Shown in pieces: positions 34,600 to 44,417 of a stretch of DNA of 64,000 bases. The notes below the pieces were generated by a model. It saw nothing but the letters and a program-made list of their open reading frames with translations. It was not told where the DNA came from and did not search any database. The position numbers were made by a program, and so were the translations under genes. Origin of the DNA: Allodiplogaster sudhausi (taxonomy: Eukaryota; Nematoda; Chromadorea; Rhabditida; Diplogasteridae); the NCBI GenBank assembly GCA_945643635.1, contig CALZFC010000018.1, positions 3,607,501 through 3,671,500 on the forward strand, in the 5' to 3' direction. The stretch's first letter is position 1. Each line of letters starts with the position of its first letter.

Positions 34600-35850
34600 A
34601 CGAATGTCCCATTTTTAGTGAGAAAAATTTGCATAGTGCACCGAAAACAGAATCAACCCAAACCTGCTTAACAACTTGGTGCTGATTATGCTGCAATAAC
34701 CAGCAAAAATGCTTTCGAACAATGCAAAAAAAAAGATGTCGCACAGCGTTATTGATCCTCCTTTCATTGTTTCCTTGCTTAGGTCTTCATTAATTTTTCA
34801 TATCATTTGCATAATTATAATTGCCGCGTTGACAATGGAAGTAGACTCGCGGGCAATTTCACAAAAGTCGATCGTCAGCTGCTTGAAAAATGCATGCGCG
34901 TACGAAATGCAGCGTCAGTTTGAATTCTCACATAATTTCTAGGTGATCGCCCTCCCTCCCTTTAATCATTTACTTCACTGACAATGTTCGATTGCTTTCA
35001 TGAACTGTAAATGCGCAGAAATTCGCTTCTTCCTTTATTCCAATTAGAAATGTGGGAAAATGGATAACCGTGACTTTTATCTTTCTTCTTTGTCCTTGTT
35101 CCTTTCTTCTCACTCGGATTCGATGAGTTTGTTGACTCATTCCCTCATCTGCTTGTTTATACTCATTCCCTCATCTGCTCATCTGCTTCTGGTTGTTTAT
35201 AAGGCCAATTATTGCGAAACGGTTCAAGTTTTCTGGCTTTTTTTTAAATGATCGAACCTCAAAATCGCGAAAAAAAAATTCGTGTGCAACCGCCGAAAAT
35301 GATGGTTATTTGCTAGGCCGCGACCAGGTGCAATCAAAAAGCAGCAGTTTTTTTTTACACCAACTAAAATACCATTCAAATGAGCTGTTAACAACTGGCA
35401 ACTCGGCAAGGCAATTTGAACAAAGTGAAACTTCGTGCAGATTTTTTGATTGTTTACTACAGAAAATGTAAAGAGTTGCAAAGCGGCCGGCCCATCCCAA
35501 ATTTTCAGGGCCAGGGGCTGGCTCAAGAAAAGTCTGCCGTTCCTGTAGGCCCGAAAGTCAGAAAAGCTCTGCAAATTTACCCTTTCTTTTTATTTTATTT
35601 CATTTTAAGTTCCTAATATATTTCCTTCCTGTAACTTATTGTCTTGTATATATTTGCAAACAGTGTTTACAATTATAACTATCTGATTACATTTATTCTA
35701 ATTTTTTGCCTTGCCAAATTTACGCATTCAGCCAATAAATATCCAAACTTATATCATAAGTAATCTTTTGAGTTGTATTTTTCACAGTCTTTTTTAAACC
35801 TTTACTTTACTCGTGTACAATTATGTGGGACAACTTCTTGCCGGCGGCAT
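34600..35850. other. Intergenic, no supported gene
   Basis: AT-rich with a short tandem duplication of actcattccctcatctgct (35130-35185). Short open frames on both strands show no recognisable domain. Confidence 0.4.
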
Positions 35851-36011
35851 TTTATGGGTTTAGGGGGACATTGCTGGGGAAGTGATAGGAAGGCGTGGTT
35901 TCAGTCTGAAGGGCGGGGCTGGAAGACGATTGGGGAAGTGATAGGAAGGAGGGGCTGCAGTCTGATGGGTGGGCTGGAATCGAGTAGGCAGAGTCTGTGC
36001 TGCTGGAAGGT

Positions 36012-38555
36012 TCATTCAGCACTTTTTTTCGCCGTCTGGTCCTTGGCAGACTTGTTCTTGGCAGACTTGTCCTTGGCAGACTTGTCCTTGGCAGACTTGT
36101 CCTTGGCAGACTTGTCCTTGGCAGACTTGTCCTTGGCAGACTTGTCCTTGGCAGACTTGTCCTTGGCAGACTTGTCCTTGGCAGACTTCTCCTTGGCAGT
36201 CTTGTCCTTGGCAGACTTGTCCTTCGTAGAAAGAAAGAATATTTTATGTAGCTACAAATTTGTAAAAAGTTACGATTTTTTTTCTTTATATAACTTTTAT
36301 AGCTAATGAGTGACCATAAAAAAAGAACTTCAAGAAAAGTCTTACAATCGTGTAGCAGGCGACTGGACCGATGTTCTTGAATAGCTGACAACGAAAAGTG
36401 AATTTATTTGAGTTATATTATCTTAAAGAACCTTCACAACTTAAAGGATCTCGATGAACCTCTTTATATTTAAAGAGCGTTCAATCTTACATGGATTGTT
36501 GGAATTTTTCATATTCTTTTGTTTCCGGAACTAAAAAAAACCTCTACGTCTACCGCAAGTGTTTCAATTTTGATATTAAAGCAAAGGTTTTCTGATTAAA
36601 GAAAACTTTTACCAAATCTTTGTTAAATGGTACTTTTCGCCGAAATGAGAAAAAGATAAGAAATCAATGAAGGAAATAAAACAAATGAAGTCGAATCTAC
36701 ATAAAAATCCCATAAAATACCAATCTTTTAAAAGAGGAAAAAGCTATTGCAGGTTCAAATTCCCATCTTTCACTCTGTGAAGAGAATATTTCCCAGCACG
36801 ATAAAAACTCAGATGAAAAATCGTAGACTAACTCCTTTCGACGGGACGACTGGTCCAATCTGAAATTTGATAATTATTTCAACGTGAAGTAAGAAATATG
36901 TATATCCTTTCTTAAACGAATAATGTACATTTATTAAATCATGAAAAAAAAAACAAATTTGCCTGGAGCGTTTCGTAGGCCGCGAAGTATTCTCCCGAGG
37001 GATCTGTCGACGAGTCGCTTTCGTCATCCGTCTGGAAGATATTTAATTTTTACAAACCTCGAGTTTAAAAGACATAAAATATGTAATATAATACTTTTTG
37101 TAAAACAAAAGAAACAAGCCTTGAATTTCTCCACGCCTTCTCCAATCTCGTATGCTTTCATCATTTTCAGATCGATGACTATCTTCTTGAAGGGCTTCAC
37201 CTCGCTGTGTTCTTCCTTGTCGTCTTCGTGCGTCTGCAGCAGAAGATATTAGCAGTTTTTCTTTTACATACCGTATTTTCTCTATTAGTACCCCCCTTTA
37301 TTAGAACCCCCCCCCCTCTAATAGTACCCCCCTCTGATAAAGCTATTGAAAAATAGAACCCCTCCCTCTAGTAGAACCCCCCCTCCAATAGTGCCCCCCC
37401 AACACCCTAATATCTAAGCTCGAGACGTACCTCGAATGGATCCTGGAGGCATGGGATGCTCTCTCCAATGAACTGATTGCAAATTCATTCAAAATGTGTG
37501 GTAAAATGGATATTCCAGTGCTGATTCCTATGAATTCGAGCTATGATTCTTCTTTTTTTGAGAAGAAAATGTTGTTATCAAACTTTTACTGTCTCACATT
37601 GAAAAATAGTACCCCTCCCTCCAGTAGAACCCCTCCCTCTAATAGTGCCCCCCTCTCGCAAGGGTATTGAAAAATAGAACCCCCGGGGGTACTAATAGAG
37701 AAAATACGGTATATGAAATTATAACAAGCTTTTTTTTGCCATTTTTATATTTTTCTTATGATATATATTTGATGAATTTTGATCAAATAAAAAGAAGAGC
37801 AGTTGGTGTGACTTGAGAGAACGGGAGATTGTGAGATAGAGACAGAAAGAATGAGAGAATTAATAGAATGAGCAAGCAGAATCGAGGGTGAGAGATGACA
37901 GAGAGAAGAGTGGCAGAAACGGGCCCAGCTGCCGCGGTGGCGCGGCTGCATGAATGAAGAATGAAGAATATGATGAAGATGAAGAATCGCGGTAAGAATA
38001 AGAATCTAAGAATCTAAGAATATAAGAATATAAGAATATAAGAATAAGAATAAGAATCTCAATAAGAATCTCGATGAAGAATCGCGGCAGCGAACCGGGC
38101 GGCGGCGGCTCGTACTTTCTTTTTGCCTCAAATTATTATTCATACTTTTAAAGCTAGTAAAAAAATTTCGAGCCGACTATTAGCTTGTTCTTTAAAAAAC
38201 CCCAAATTGCCAAATTTTGAAAAGTGATTCATTCGGAAAATATTTGTGTCAATGCCTTAAATTTGAAAGCGAACCTTCTTTTGTTTCTTGCCACTCAAGT
38301 TCTTCTTCTTCTTGTTCTCCTTCTTCCCTGTATCTTTCTTCACTTTCTGCTTCTTCATATCCTTGATTCAGAACTTTTAATTGAATACGGTAGCATGAGT
38401 TGATTTGTGAATATTTAATACAACGATGAGTCTATCTATCCCGCTTTTGTTGATATCTTAACAAGCCGAACCTCAAACATGTTGCCCATAACGAGGGGAA
38501 AATCATTCTCTGACGCCGTGCCGCATGTATCTTTCAACTTCATTTCGATTTCTTT
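36012..38555 (-). CDS. M': shortened relative of the gene M tail, possibly a pseudogene
   Basis: Minus-strand exons: 38555-38472 (unmatched), 38361-38275 (Lys-rich, [18 protein letters not shown]), 37233-37120 ([20 protein letters not shown], like M exon 18145), 37031-36963 ([15 protein letters not shown]), 36859-36833 (IGPVVPSKG), 36384-36346 ([13 protein letters not shown]) and 36221-36012 (KDKSA repeats, stop TGA). A remnant of the M exon at 17835 is at ~37955-37915, interrupted by an agaata-rich repeat; a pogo-type MITE lies in the following intron. Signal peptide, stalk and membrane helix are not found. Two exons end at GC instead of GT. The 3' flank is homologous to that of M (ataaaatgccgccggcaag). 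It was probably once a full M copy. Confidence 0.5.
36040..36221 (-). repeat. 15-bp coding minisatellite (KDKSA), about 12 copies
   Basis: Unit gcagacttgtccttg on the plus strand encodes Lys-Asp-Lys-Ser-Ala on the minus strand. A few units vary ([14 protein letters not shown]). It makes up nearly the whole last exon of M'. The last exon of the other M-like gene (40622-40740) carries one KDKSAKDK unit at its end, so this is probably an expansion of that sequence. Confidence 0.9.
37271..37709. mobile_element. 439-bp pogo/Tc1-type non-autonomous element, copy 2
   Basis: Same TIRs, same length, same TA flanks (37269-37270, 37710-37711) and same transposase C-terminal fragment as copy 1 at 32927-33365. 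Only small differences in the C-runs and a few substitutions. Inserted in an intron of M'. Confidence 0.9.
37960..38075. repeat. agaat(a/c)taag / atgaagaa simple-repeat field
   Basis: Imperfect repeats of aagaatataagaat and gaatgaagaat. They replace the 5' half of the M exon-17835 homologue in M'. Confidence 0.8.
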
Positions 38556-38721
38556 CTGGAAACAAATGCAAACTGAAATAGAATTTTTTTATTGAAAAGA
38601 TGAATGTATAAACTTGCTCTCCCCCAATTTCTAATTTCCTAAATGGTAGCGCGAGAACTAATAAAATTTGAGCTTTAATTTTATTTCATTTCTACATATG
38701 AGAGTTTAGTTTCTCACGGCG

Positions 38722-38723
<2 letters not shown>

Positions 38724-38767
<44 letters not shown>
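38724..38767. repeat. (AT)n microsatellite
   Basis: Uninterrupted at dinucleotides over about 43 bp. Confidence 0.95.
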
Positions 38768-38769
<2 letters not shown>

Positions 38770-39674
38770 GGCACATACGGTACCGCTCAGCGGCCTGGGG
38801 TCACGGCTATTGCGTCTATAGCGGCAGCATGCCAAAGAGGCCAAGCGAATTTAAGCCCTGTAACATTTTTGTTTCAGGGTAATGTTCTGCATCTATTAAG
38901 CTCAAAAACGTTGCAAAATAATGCATATTCACCAAAATTGAAATTCTTGTGAATTTCGTGGTGAACGAGCACAACAACAAATATTGCAACATAAAAAACC
39001 CGAAAAAATTGGCTCAAATGCGGAACCGAACAGGGCCCTTCTGCTCATGATGATGCTTTTACATCCTCTATTAATTTGTTCATGACGTCTAAAATTGAAA
39101 ATTAGTGAATTAAACCACAAATCAACTAACTTAGCAGATTCGTGATATGTAAAAAGGCGAAATGGAATTGTTATCAAGAGGTCGCACCAGGCCACGGGTA
39201 GCTCTTTTGTCCGCTGCGCTTCTGACCACTGCACATTTGTCATACCCCCGTGTAGAGTGCTGGTTTATGTACAGGCTTCTGGGAACCTGTTCGGTAAATT
39301 CAATCCTTTTGAAAAAGATACATATAAGTTGTAGCAAATTTCGAATACTTTTAGAATATATAGAAACTGTTCTGCGGAAATGTAAACAAAATGGGTAATT
39401 TTACCAAAAACCTTCGCGTCGACAGCATCCTGGGGCCGTATTTTAGGCGAGGAGCTCTCGCAGTGCTGATTAGCAGCAAGGCCGCTCGGAACAAACCGGC
39501 GTGCTTGCTCGCAATTCGCATCTGGCACTTAATTAGCACATAATTACACGAAAATGGCAACTGCATGCGAACCATAACGTCAAGAAACCATTCTATCAAA
39601 AAAAAAACAACTACAACCGCTAAACTTGTCTCAACTTGTTCGATAGGTGCATTTTCAAAATTAAGCATTTTCGA

Positions 39675-39863
39675 AATTCCTGTCAGTTAGCCTTCCAACT
39701 CGTGTTGATAGGCCTTCCAGCAGAAATTCCTGCCAATTGGCCTTCCACTTTTTGCAATCCTACCAGTTAGCCTGAACGGTGTGCGCAATCCTGTCAGTTA
39801 GCCTTCTTTCGGCAAACTCCTGTCAGTTAGCCTTCTTGGGTCAACAATCCTGTCAGTTAGCCT
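39675..39863. repeat. Regularly spaced short repeat: 19-nt motif, variable spacers
   Basis: The motif aatcctgtcagttagcctt recurs at about 39675, 39725, 39756, 39786, 39816 and 39845. The last four are spaced ~30 bp with ~11-nt unrelated spacers; the first three are more diverged (e.g. tgccaattggcctt). The array ends 19 bp before the TATATATA site of the MITE at 39890. Confidence 0.8.
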
Positions 39864-39889
39864 GTTTTCATTCACAGAGTATATATATA

Positions 39890-40288
39890 CAGTGATGTAC
39901 CGCCAAAATGGCCGATATGGAACGCAGCGCGCGCAATGTTCCAATCAGCGCGCAAGTTGTAGCGCGTTAGCAAGGAAACTATGTGCAAAGATCCTTATAT
40001 ATTTAGAATCCTCTTGTTTTGCCACATCCAGCACACTATGATTGAGGGTACGGTGATCATATTTAGAGGTTTCAAATAAAGCTTAAAAAAAATTAGAGCA
40101 TGGCGCCATACTAAAACTTCAAATTCATGTTACTCCTTTCCAACTCATATTTGGAATGAAGTAATATTTGTGTGGTATGTGGAATTTCATTCCGTTTTCA
40201 ATGAAAACATAGTCAATATGGTGTCTGCAATGAGATATTTAATGCGCGCTGATTGGAACATTTCGGCCATTGTGGAGGAACATCACTG
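39890..40288. mobile_element. hAT-like MITE with CAGTGATG termini
   Basis: Ends cagtgatgtaccgcc and ggaggaacatcactg are inverted repeats extending imperfectly inward (aatggccgatatggaac / gttccaatcagcgcgc). TATATATA flanks both sides (39882-39889, 40289-40296), consistent with an 8-bp duplication, though that sequence is low-complexity. The interior has no transposase. A degenerate relative is in intron 3 of GPCR1 and GPCR2. Confidence 0.7.
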
Positions 40289-40489
40289 TATATATACATA
40301 TATAGTATATATAGAAGTCATTTTGAAGACATTCAAAATGACAAGTAAGATCTTCCTACTTCACACTACCGTTCGAAAGCGACACTTTAATACGGCGGCA
40401 GATTTGCTTAATTTGCGTTCTTACTATATGAGGCATACTCTTAGACAATTGCTTGCAGGAGGCCTTTTATTGCTAGGACGCGTAGTTGG

Positions 40490-40621
40490 CAAAATCGACA
40501 AGCCGTGGCTACAATCGGAAGGGCGTGGCTTCAGTCGGGTGGGCGTGGCAACAGTTGGGAGGGCGTGGCTTCACTCGGGAAGGCGAGTTATGGTTAGAGT
40601 GGGCGGAGCTTTAGCTTAGGA
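40490..40621. repeat. Short tandem repeat gggcgtggcttcagtc (about 23-bp period)
   Basis: gaagggcgtggcttcagtcggg, gtgggcgtggcaacagttggg and gagggcgtggcttcactcggg follow each other downstream of the M-like last exon (minus strand). Similar motifs occur in the 3' flanks of M (18590-18680) and M' (35880-35985), so this marks the 3' UTR of the family. Confidence 0.65.
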
Positions 40622-40740
40622 GCGGCTCATTTATCCTTCGCCGACTTGTCTTTCTTGGCGTTCTTCTTCCTCTCCTTCTTGACGCTCTTCTTGCTGTCCT
40701 TTTTGTAATCATACTCGTCATTCTTGTTCTGCTTCATGTC
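40622..40740 (-). pseudogene. Last exon of an M-like gene, probably the displaced end of M''
   Basis: The minus strand reads, after an aag acceptor, DMKQNKNDEYDYKKDSKKSV, then a Lys-rich run ending KDKSAKDK and TGA. It resembles both the M' Lys-rich exon (start DMKKQ) and the M' last exon (KDKSA). No other M exons lie on this strand just upstream: 40896 begins the LINE 5' fragment. The partners are most likely the exons at 19230-19815. Confidence 0.65.
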
Positions 40741-40895
40741 CTTCAAGATAGTTTGATAGATTGTTTGATGGGAGATAACTAGTAAAATAAATATATCATT
40801 TAAAGAGAAAAAAAGAAATTTTATTTTTTCTACAGCAAAAAAAAGTTTAATGAAAGGCTTAAAAACGGACGGCAGCAGGCGCGTTCTTATTCTTC

Positions 40896-41186
40896 GGCAG
40901 GATTGGCTGAACATCACTCACTCGCCCGCTCTACTCACGTCACAGAGCGGTCGGTGAATGCAGCTCTCTCTCAAGCGCCTTTGCACCTGCTTTTCTACTC
41001 GCTCCTAGTGCCTGAGGGGCACTCATCTCTATCCAGGCACAACTCCAGGTTCTTTCTCGGCCATCTCCTTAACCCTTGGGCCAAGGGTCTTTTACTGATT
41101 GATCGTCTGGCCCCCGCTTAGTTAAGCATGGCCGATGCCGACCCTCCTGCCCCCCTCGATCTCCCTGCCGTCGTCTCCTTTTTTAA
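40896..41186 (+). mobile_element. LINE 5' fragment (5' UTR and ORF1 start), left foldback arm
   Basis: Its inverted copy is 41891-42169. It contains a short leader, then ATG at 41128 reading MADADPPAPLDLPAVVSFF up to TTAA (41183-41186), where element X' begins. In the large palindrome the LINE ORF1 resumes right after a TTAA (GLKDRKRRRSTDEPPDSDD), so the fragments appear to be the two sides of one X insertion site in ORF1. Confidence 0.75.
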
Positions 41187-41884
41187 GAGAGCCTCTCTGT
41201 AAGACTCAAGGAGGCCTCTATGGAAGCCTGCCTCGGGAAATTTTATTTTTCTATTACTTTGAAAACTTTACAAGGGATGCATATAGAGTTCATAACGAAG
41301 TTTAGGTGGTCAAAAAGTTTAAGAAAATTTTTTTGTCTTAGTTATAAGTCTAAATGCTCCAAAACTTTGAAAGACCATAACTTCCGTTATACTTAATATT
41401 TCTCAATAATCTTTTCAGTGGTCGATTCCTTGTTCAAAACTACACAAAAAAGTCTGTGGTGACTACTTTCGAAAAATAAAATCATATAATATGTCTCTAA
41501 GAGGAAAAATCTCGGACCCATTTTTTGGGTATTTGCATTTGAATATGGGTTCCTAAGCAAATTTCTGTCTTGGATATAAACTATAATATCATTCAAACTT
41601 AAACAATTGTTACACAAAATGGTCCATTCGATGTAGTTTTTCATGCTCTTCAAATTGGTATATGATTTGTACATAACAATTAAGTTTAAGGGCTAAAAAT
41701 AATTTTTTTGTGCTTTAGGCCTATTTCTGGTGTAAAAATACTCGTTCTTTTGACCATTTATGGGTCTTGTACACCGATTTTCCACACAATATTTATACTG
41801 TTAGAAAGAGCAGCTAAAACTGCTTCGGATAAAGCTTTATAACAAAAATCGGAGGACCCTTTTTTGGGAATATGTATTTGAATG
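41187..41884. mobile_element. Truncated copy X' of the TTAA foldback element
   Basis: Corresponds to 23922-24738 of X, starting with the same terminus after TTAA. It lacks about 115 bp around 24205-24325 of X and has scattered substitutions. The centre, opposite arm and right TTAA are absent; the sequence jumps at ~41885 into the second LINE 5' arm. Confidence 0.85.
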
Positions 41885-41890
41885 TTTTTT

Positions 41891-42169
41891 ACGACGGCAG
41901 GGAGATCGAGGGGGGCAGGAGGGTCGGCATCGGCCATGCTTAACTAAGCGGGGGCCAGACGATCAATCAGTAAAAGACCCTTGGCCCAAGGGTTAAGGAG
42001 ATGGCCGAGAAAGAACCTGGAGTTGTGCCTGGATAGAGATGAGTGCCCCTCAGGCACTAGGAGCGAGTAGAAAAGCAGGTGCAAAGGCGCTTGAGAGAGA
42101 GCTGCATTCACCGACCGCTCTGTGACGTGAGTAGAGCGGGCGAGTGAGTGATGTTCAGCCAATCCTGCC
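41891..42169 (-). mobile_element. LINE 5' fragment, right foldback arm
   Basis: Reverse complement of 40896-41174 (position sum 83065). It ends 13 bp short of the TTAA and abuts GPCR2 exon 2 at 42168-42169. Its outer end is the same base as in the left arm, consistent with the true 5' end of the LINE. Confidence 0.85.
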
Positions 42170-43788
42170 ATGCCTGTTAGGAGTCGTGTATCTGCAAGAA
42201 TTATGGATATATAAAAGTTATTCATCTCTAATCTTTTCTAAAGGATGACGTGCTAAACAATTATGATTTGAAGAACTCATTGCTAAAAATAGCGCGCGAA
42301 TGAGTGTGCAAAGAGATGAGCCAATGTGAAATTGCCTGATTCAGCTGGTGCTCTCGGTCCGTCACTTTCTGATTATCTCAAAGGAAGGTCTCTTCTCGCA
42401 AGTGCAAACGTTTTTGTATCTCTTCTTCGTTGCGCTTGCCGGGAGTGTTATGCGGCCGGCCGTGCATTTTGCGCACCGCTACATGTCAATCTGTAGGTAG
42501 GCGAGGGAGGTTACTTTTTGATGTCAAAAAAGTATTAAGATGAATAATATTTAACCTATTCTCGGACAACATTAATTCTTTTTATATTGAAAAGTAGATC
42601 AAATTCCACATACAGCACAACCATTACTTCATCCACAGCATGAGTTGGAAGGAGTAACACGAGTTTATTTTTTATTTTTTGCTTGGACTGAACACCAATC
42701 TTTGAACCCCTCACAATATGGCCAATTCATACTCAATTATATAGTGCTGGATGTGGAAGAACAAAGCGATTGTAAATGTGTGCGGAAGTTTTCTCATAGT
42801 TTCCTCACAACATAGTTCGCCGGTTATATAAGCCTGACTAGTCAAAATAAATAAAGATCTTCAGACCTTTCATGTCTCCTCGAATGAGTTGGCGAGCATT
42901 CTTGCCAGTATTGATGGCACTTGAACTCTGCGCTTCAGGCTGGACTACGCTCTTCTTCATTGCGTGCTTTGAAACATCAATAAGCACACTTTTCCCGTAT
43001 CTGGTAAGTGTCTATGCTCAGCAAACATTAGCAGCATGATAATGGCATTTTGCAAATAGAAAAAAAAACGGGCTCAATTTTTCATGAAAGTGTATTCTAA
43101 AAAAAAAGAGATCTAAATATCTCTATTTTGTACATTTGGCAGTGGCTCGATCCTGTGCGAGAAGCTCATATCATTGCGGTAGTCTCCTTGCTGGCGGCCA
43201 TGCTCTTCTCTTCTCTGCTGGCCGCCGCCACTTCTTTAGTTTGCATCGCCCGATATCTCTCGTTTCACAGGGGTTCCATGTCTGAGCAGTCCAGACGCCT
43301 CCACACACGACTCACCATCATGACCGTTGTGCAGGTCTGGCGAACTGGGTCATCTTGCTAGACGAATAAACATAGAATTATAAAATCTTGCTAAATGAAA
43401 AATTGCCCAGAATGAATTGAAGATACCTTTAGGACAAAAAAAAACTTTAAAAATAATAATTGTTTCACTATTGCCAGATGGCAGTGCCCCTCGTGACGCT
43501 CCACTTGCCAATCATTCTTTCCTTCACCGCTCCGCTAATGAACTTCACTTTTAAACTCCATGCGCTCGTTCCTCTGCTCTTCGCCTGGTTACCTATTGCC
43601 GACGCAGTCATCGCCATCTTTTTTGTTAAGGTACTTTACAAATTATTTTCATCTTATTCTTTAATCTTTATTGTATTTAATTGACGTAATCAATGATCTC
43701 ATGGTTTGAGGAAGTTCGCTCTCGTATTTTCTATTTCTTCACTCGCCCACGGATCACAAAAGTGCGCGTATGGTCGACATCGATCTGA
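42168..43788 (+). pseudogene. GPCR2: 5'-truncated receptor copy
   Basis: Exon 2 end at 42168-42175, then exons 42345-42496, 42865-43003, 43143-43334, 43478-43630 and 43711-43788 (stop TGA), with lengths identical to GPCR1. Exon 1 and most of exon 2 are replaced by the LINE 5' fragment. One noticed difference in the seventh helix region: DAVIAIFF versus DAVIVIFF. All remaining exons are open, so loss is recent, but without the first helix and start it cannot make a normal receptor. Confidence 0.85.
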
Positions 43789-44417
43789 AGAGGAATTTTA
43801 CATGAAATTAATATAATTTTTTTTGAGAAATAATAAAAAAAAACTATTTTAACAACAAGTATATACATATATATGGAGGTTGAGGTGATAGTAAAAATGC
43901 AATAATATGAATAAGATAGAATGATGCTCACTTCTTGTCTAGATTATATCGCAAGAGATGCAAGAGGTGCGTTGTATTTTGAAATAGATTCGTTTTTGCA
44001 GGCACAAATTTGCAAGTGTTGAGCAAAAAAAAACAGGATTATATCGTATGCTTTTTTCTTAAATTTTTCTATCATATGTGTATACACAATTGAGAAGTAG
44101 AAGAATTCATCTCAGTTGTATTGATATATTTTTCTTCATATTCAAAATAAATATAAAGCCTTTTTTTACCAGAGAATCACTTTTATGTTTTATTTCAATT
44201 TTCATTTCAGAGATTTTTTTCTTGTGAAAATCTACGTATGTACAAATTTGTAATGTTGCTTATTTTTGCATCGAAATGTGCAATTAGAGCCATTCAACAT
44301 TTCCTGTGATAGATGGAATCTAATGAATAGCCTTGTTTCTCCTGCTTTTGGGAGCATCAGAAGGGATCCTTTCTTGACACTCTCCGCGCACGCATAAATG
44401 CAGTCTATTTTACTTCC
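42168..44417. repeat. 2.25-kb inverted duplication, right arm
   Basis: Partner of 30181-32430. It starts inside receptor exon 2 (ccatgcct) directly against the LINE 5' fragment (2-bp overlap) and ends at ttacttcc before unrelated sequence (gcacgagctcg). Confidence 0.95.

Noticed and set aside
35773..36306. Plus-strand frames rich in Leu-Ala-Asp or Trp-Gln-Thr-Cys-Pro
   Set aside because: Other frames of the 15-bp minisatellite; the minus-strand KDKSA frame continues in the M' exon chain.
39170..39245. tRNA-derived SINE (minus strand gcagtggtcagaagcgcagcggac)
   Set aside because: Only an A-box-like stretch; no B box or cloverleaf, and no second copy seen.
39675..39863. CRISPR array
   Set aside because: Nematode nuclear context, variable first repeats, spacers of only ~11 nt, no cas genes.
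40903..41121. 72-codon frame inside the LINE 5' fragment (and mirror at 41944-42225)
   Set aside because: Starts at a TTG; lies in the LINE leader upstream of the ORF1 ATG at 41128; no similarity recognised.
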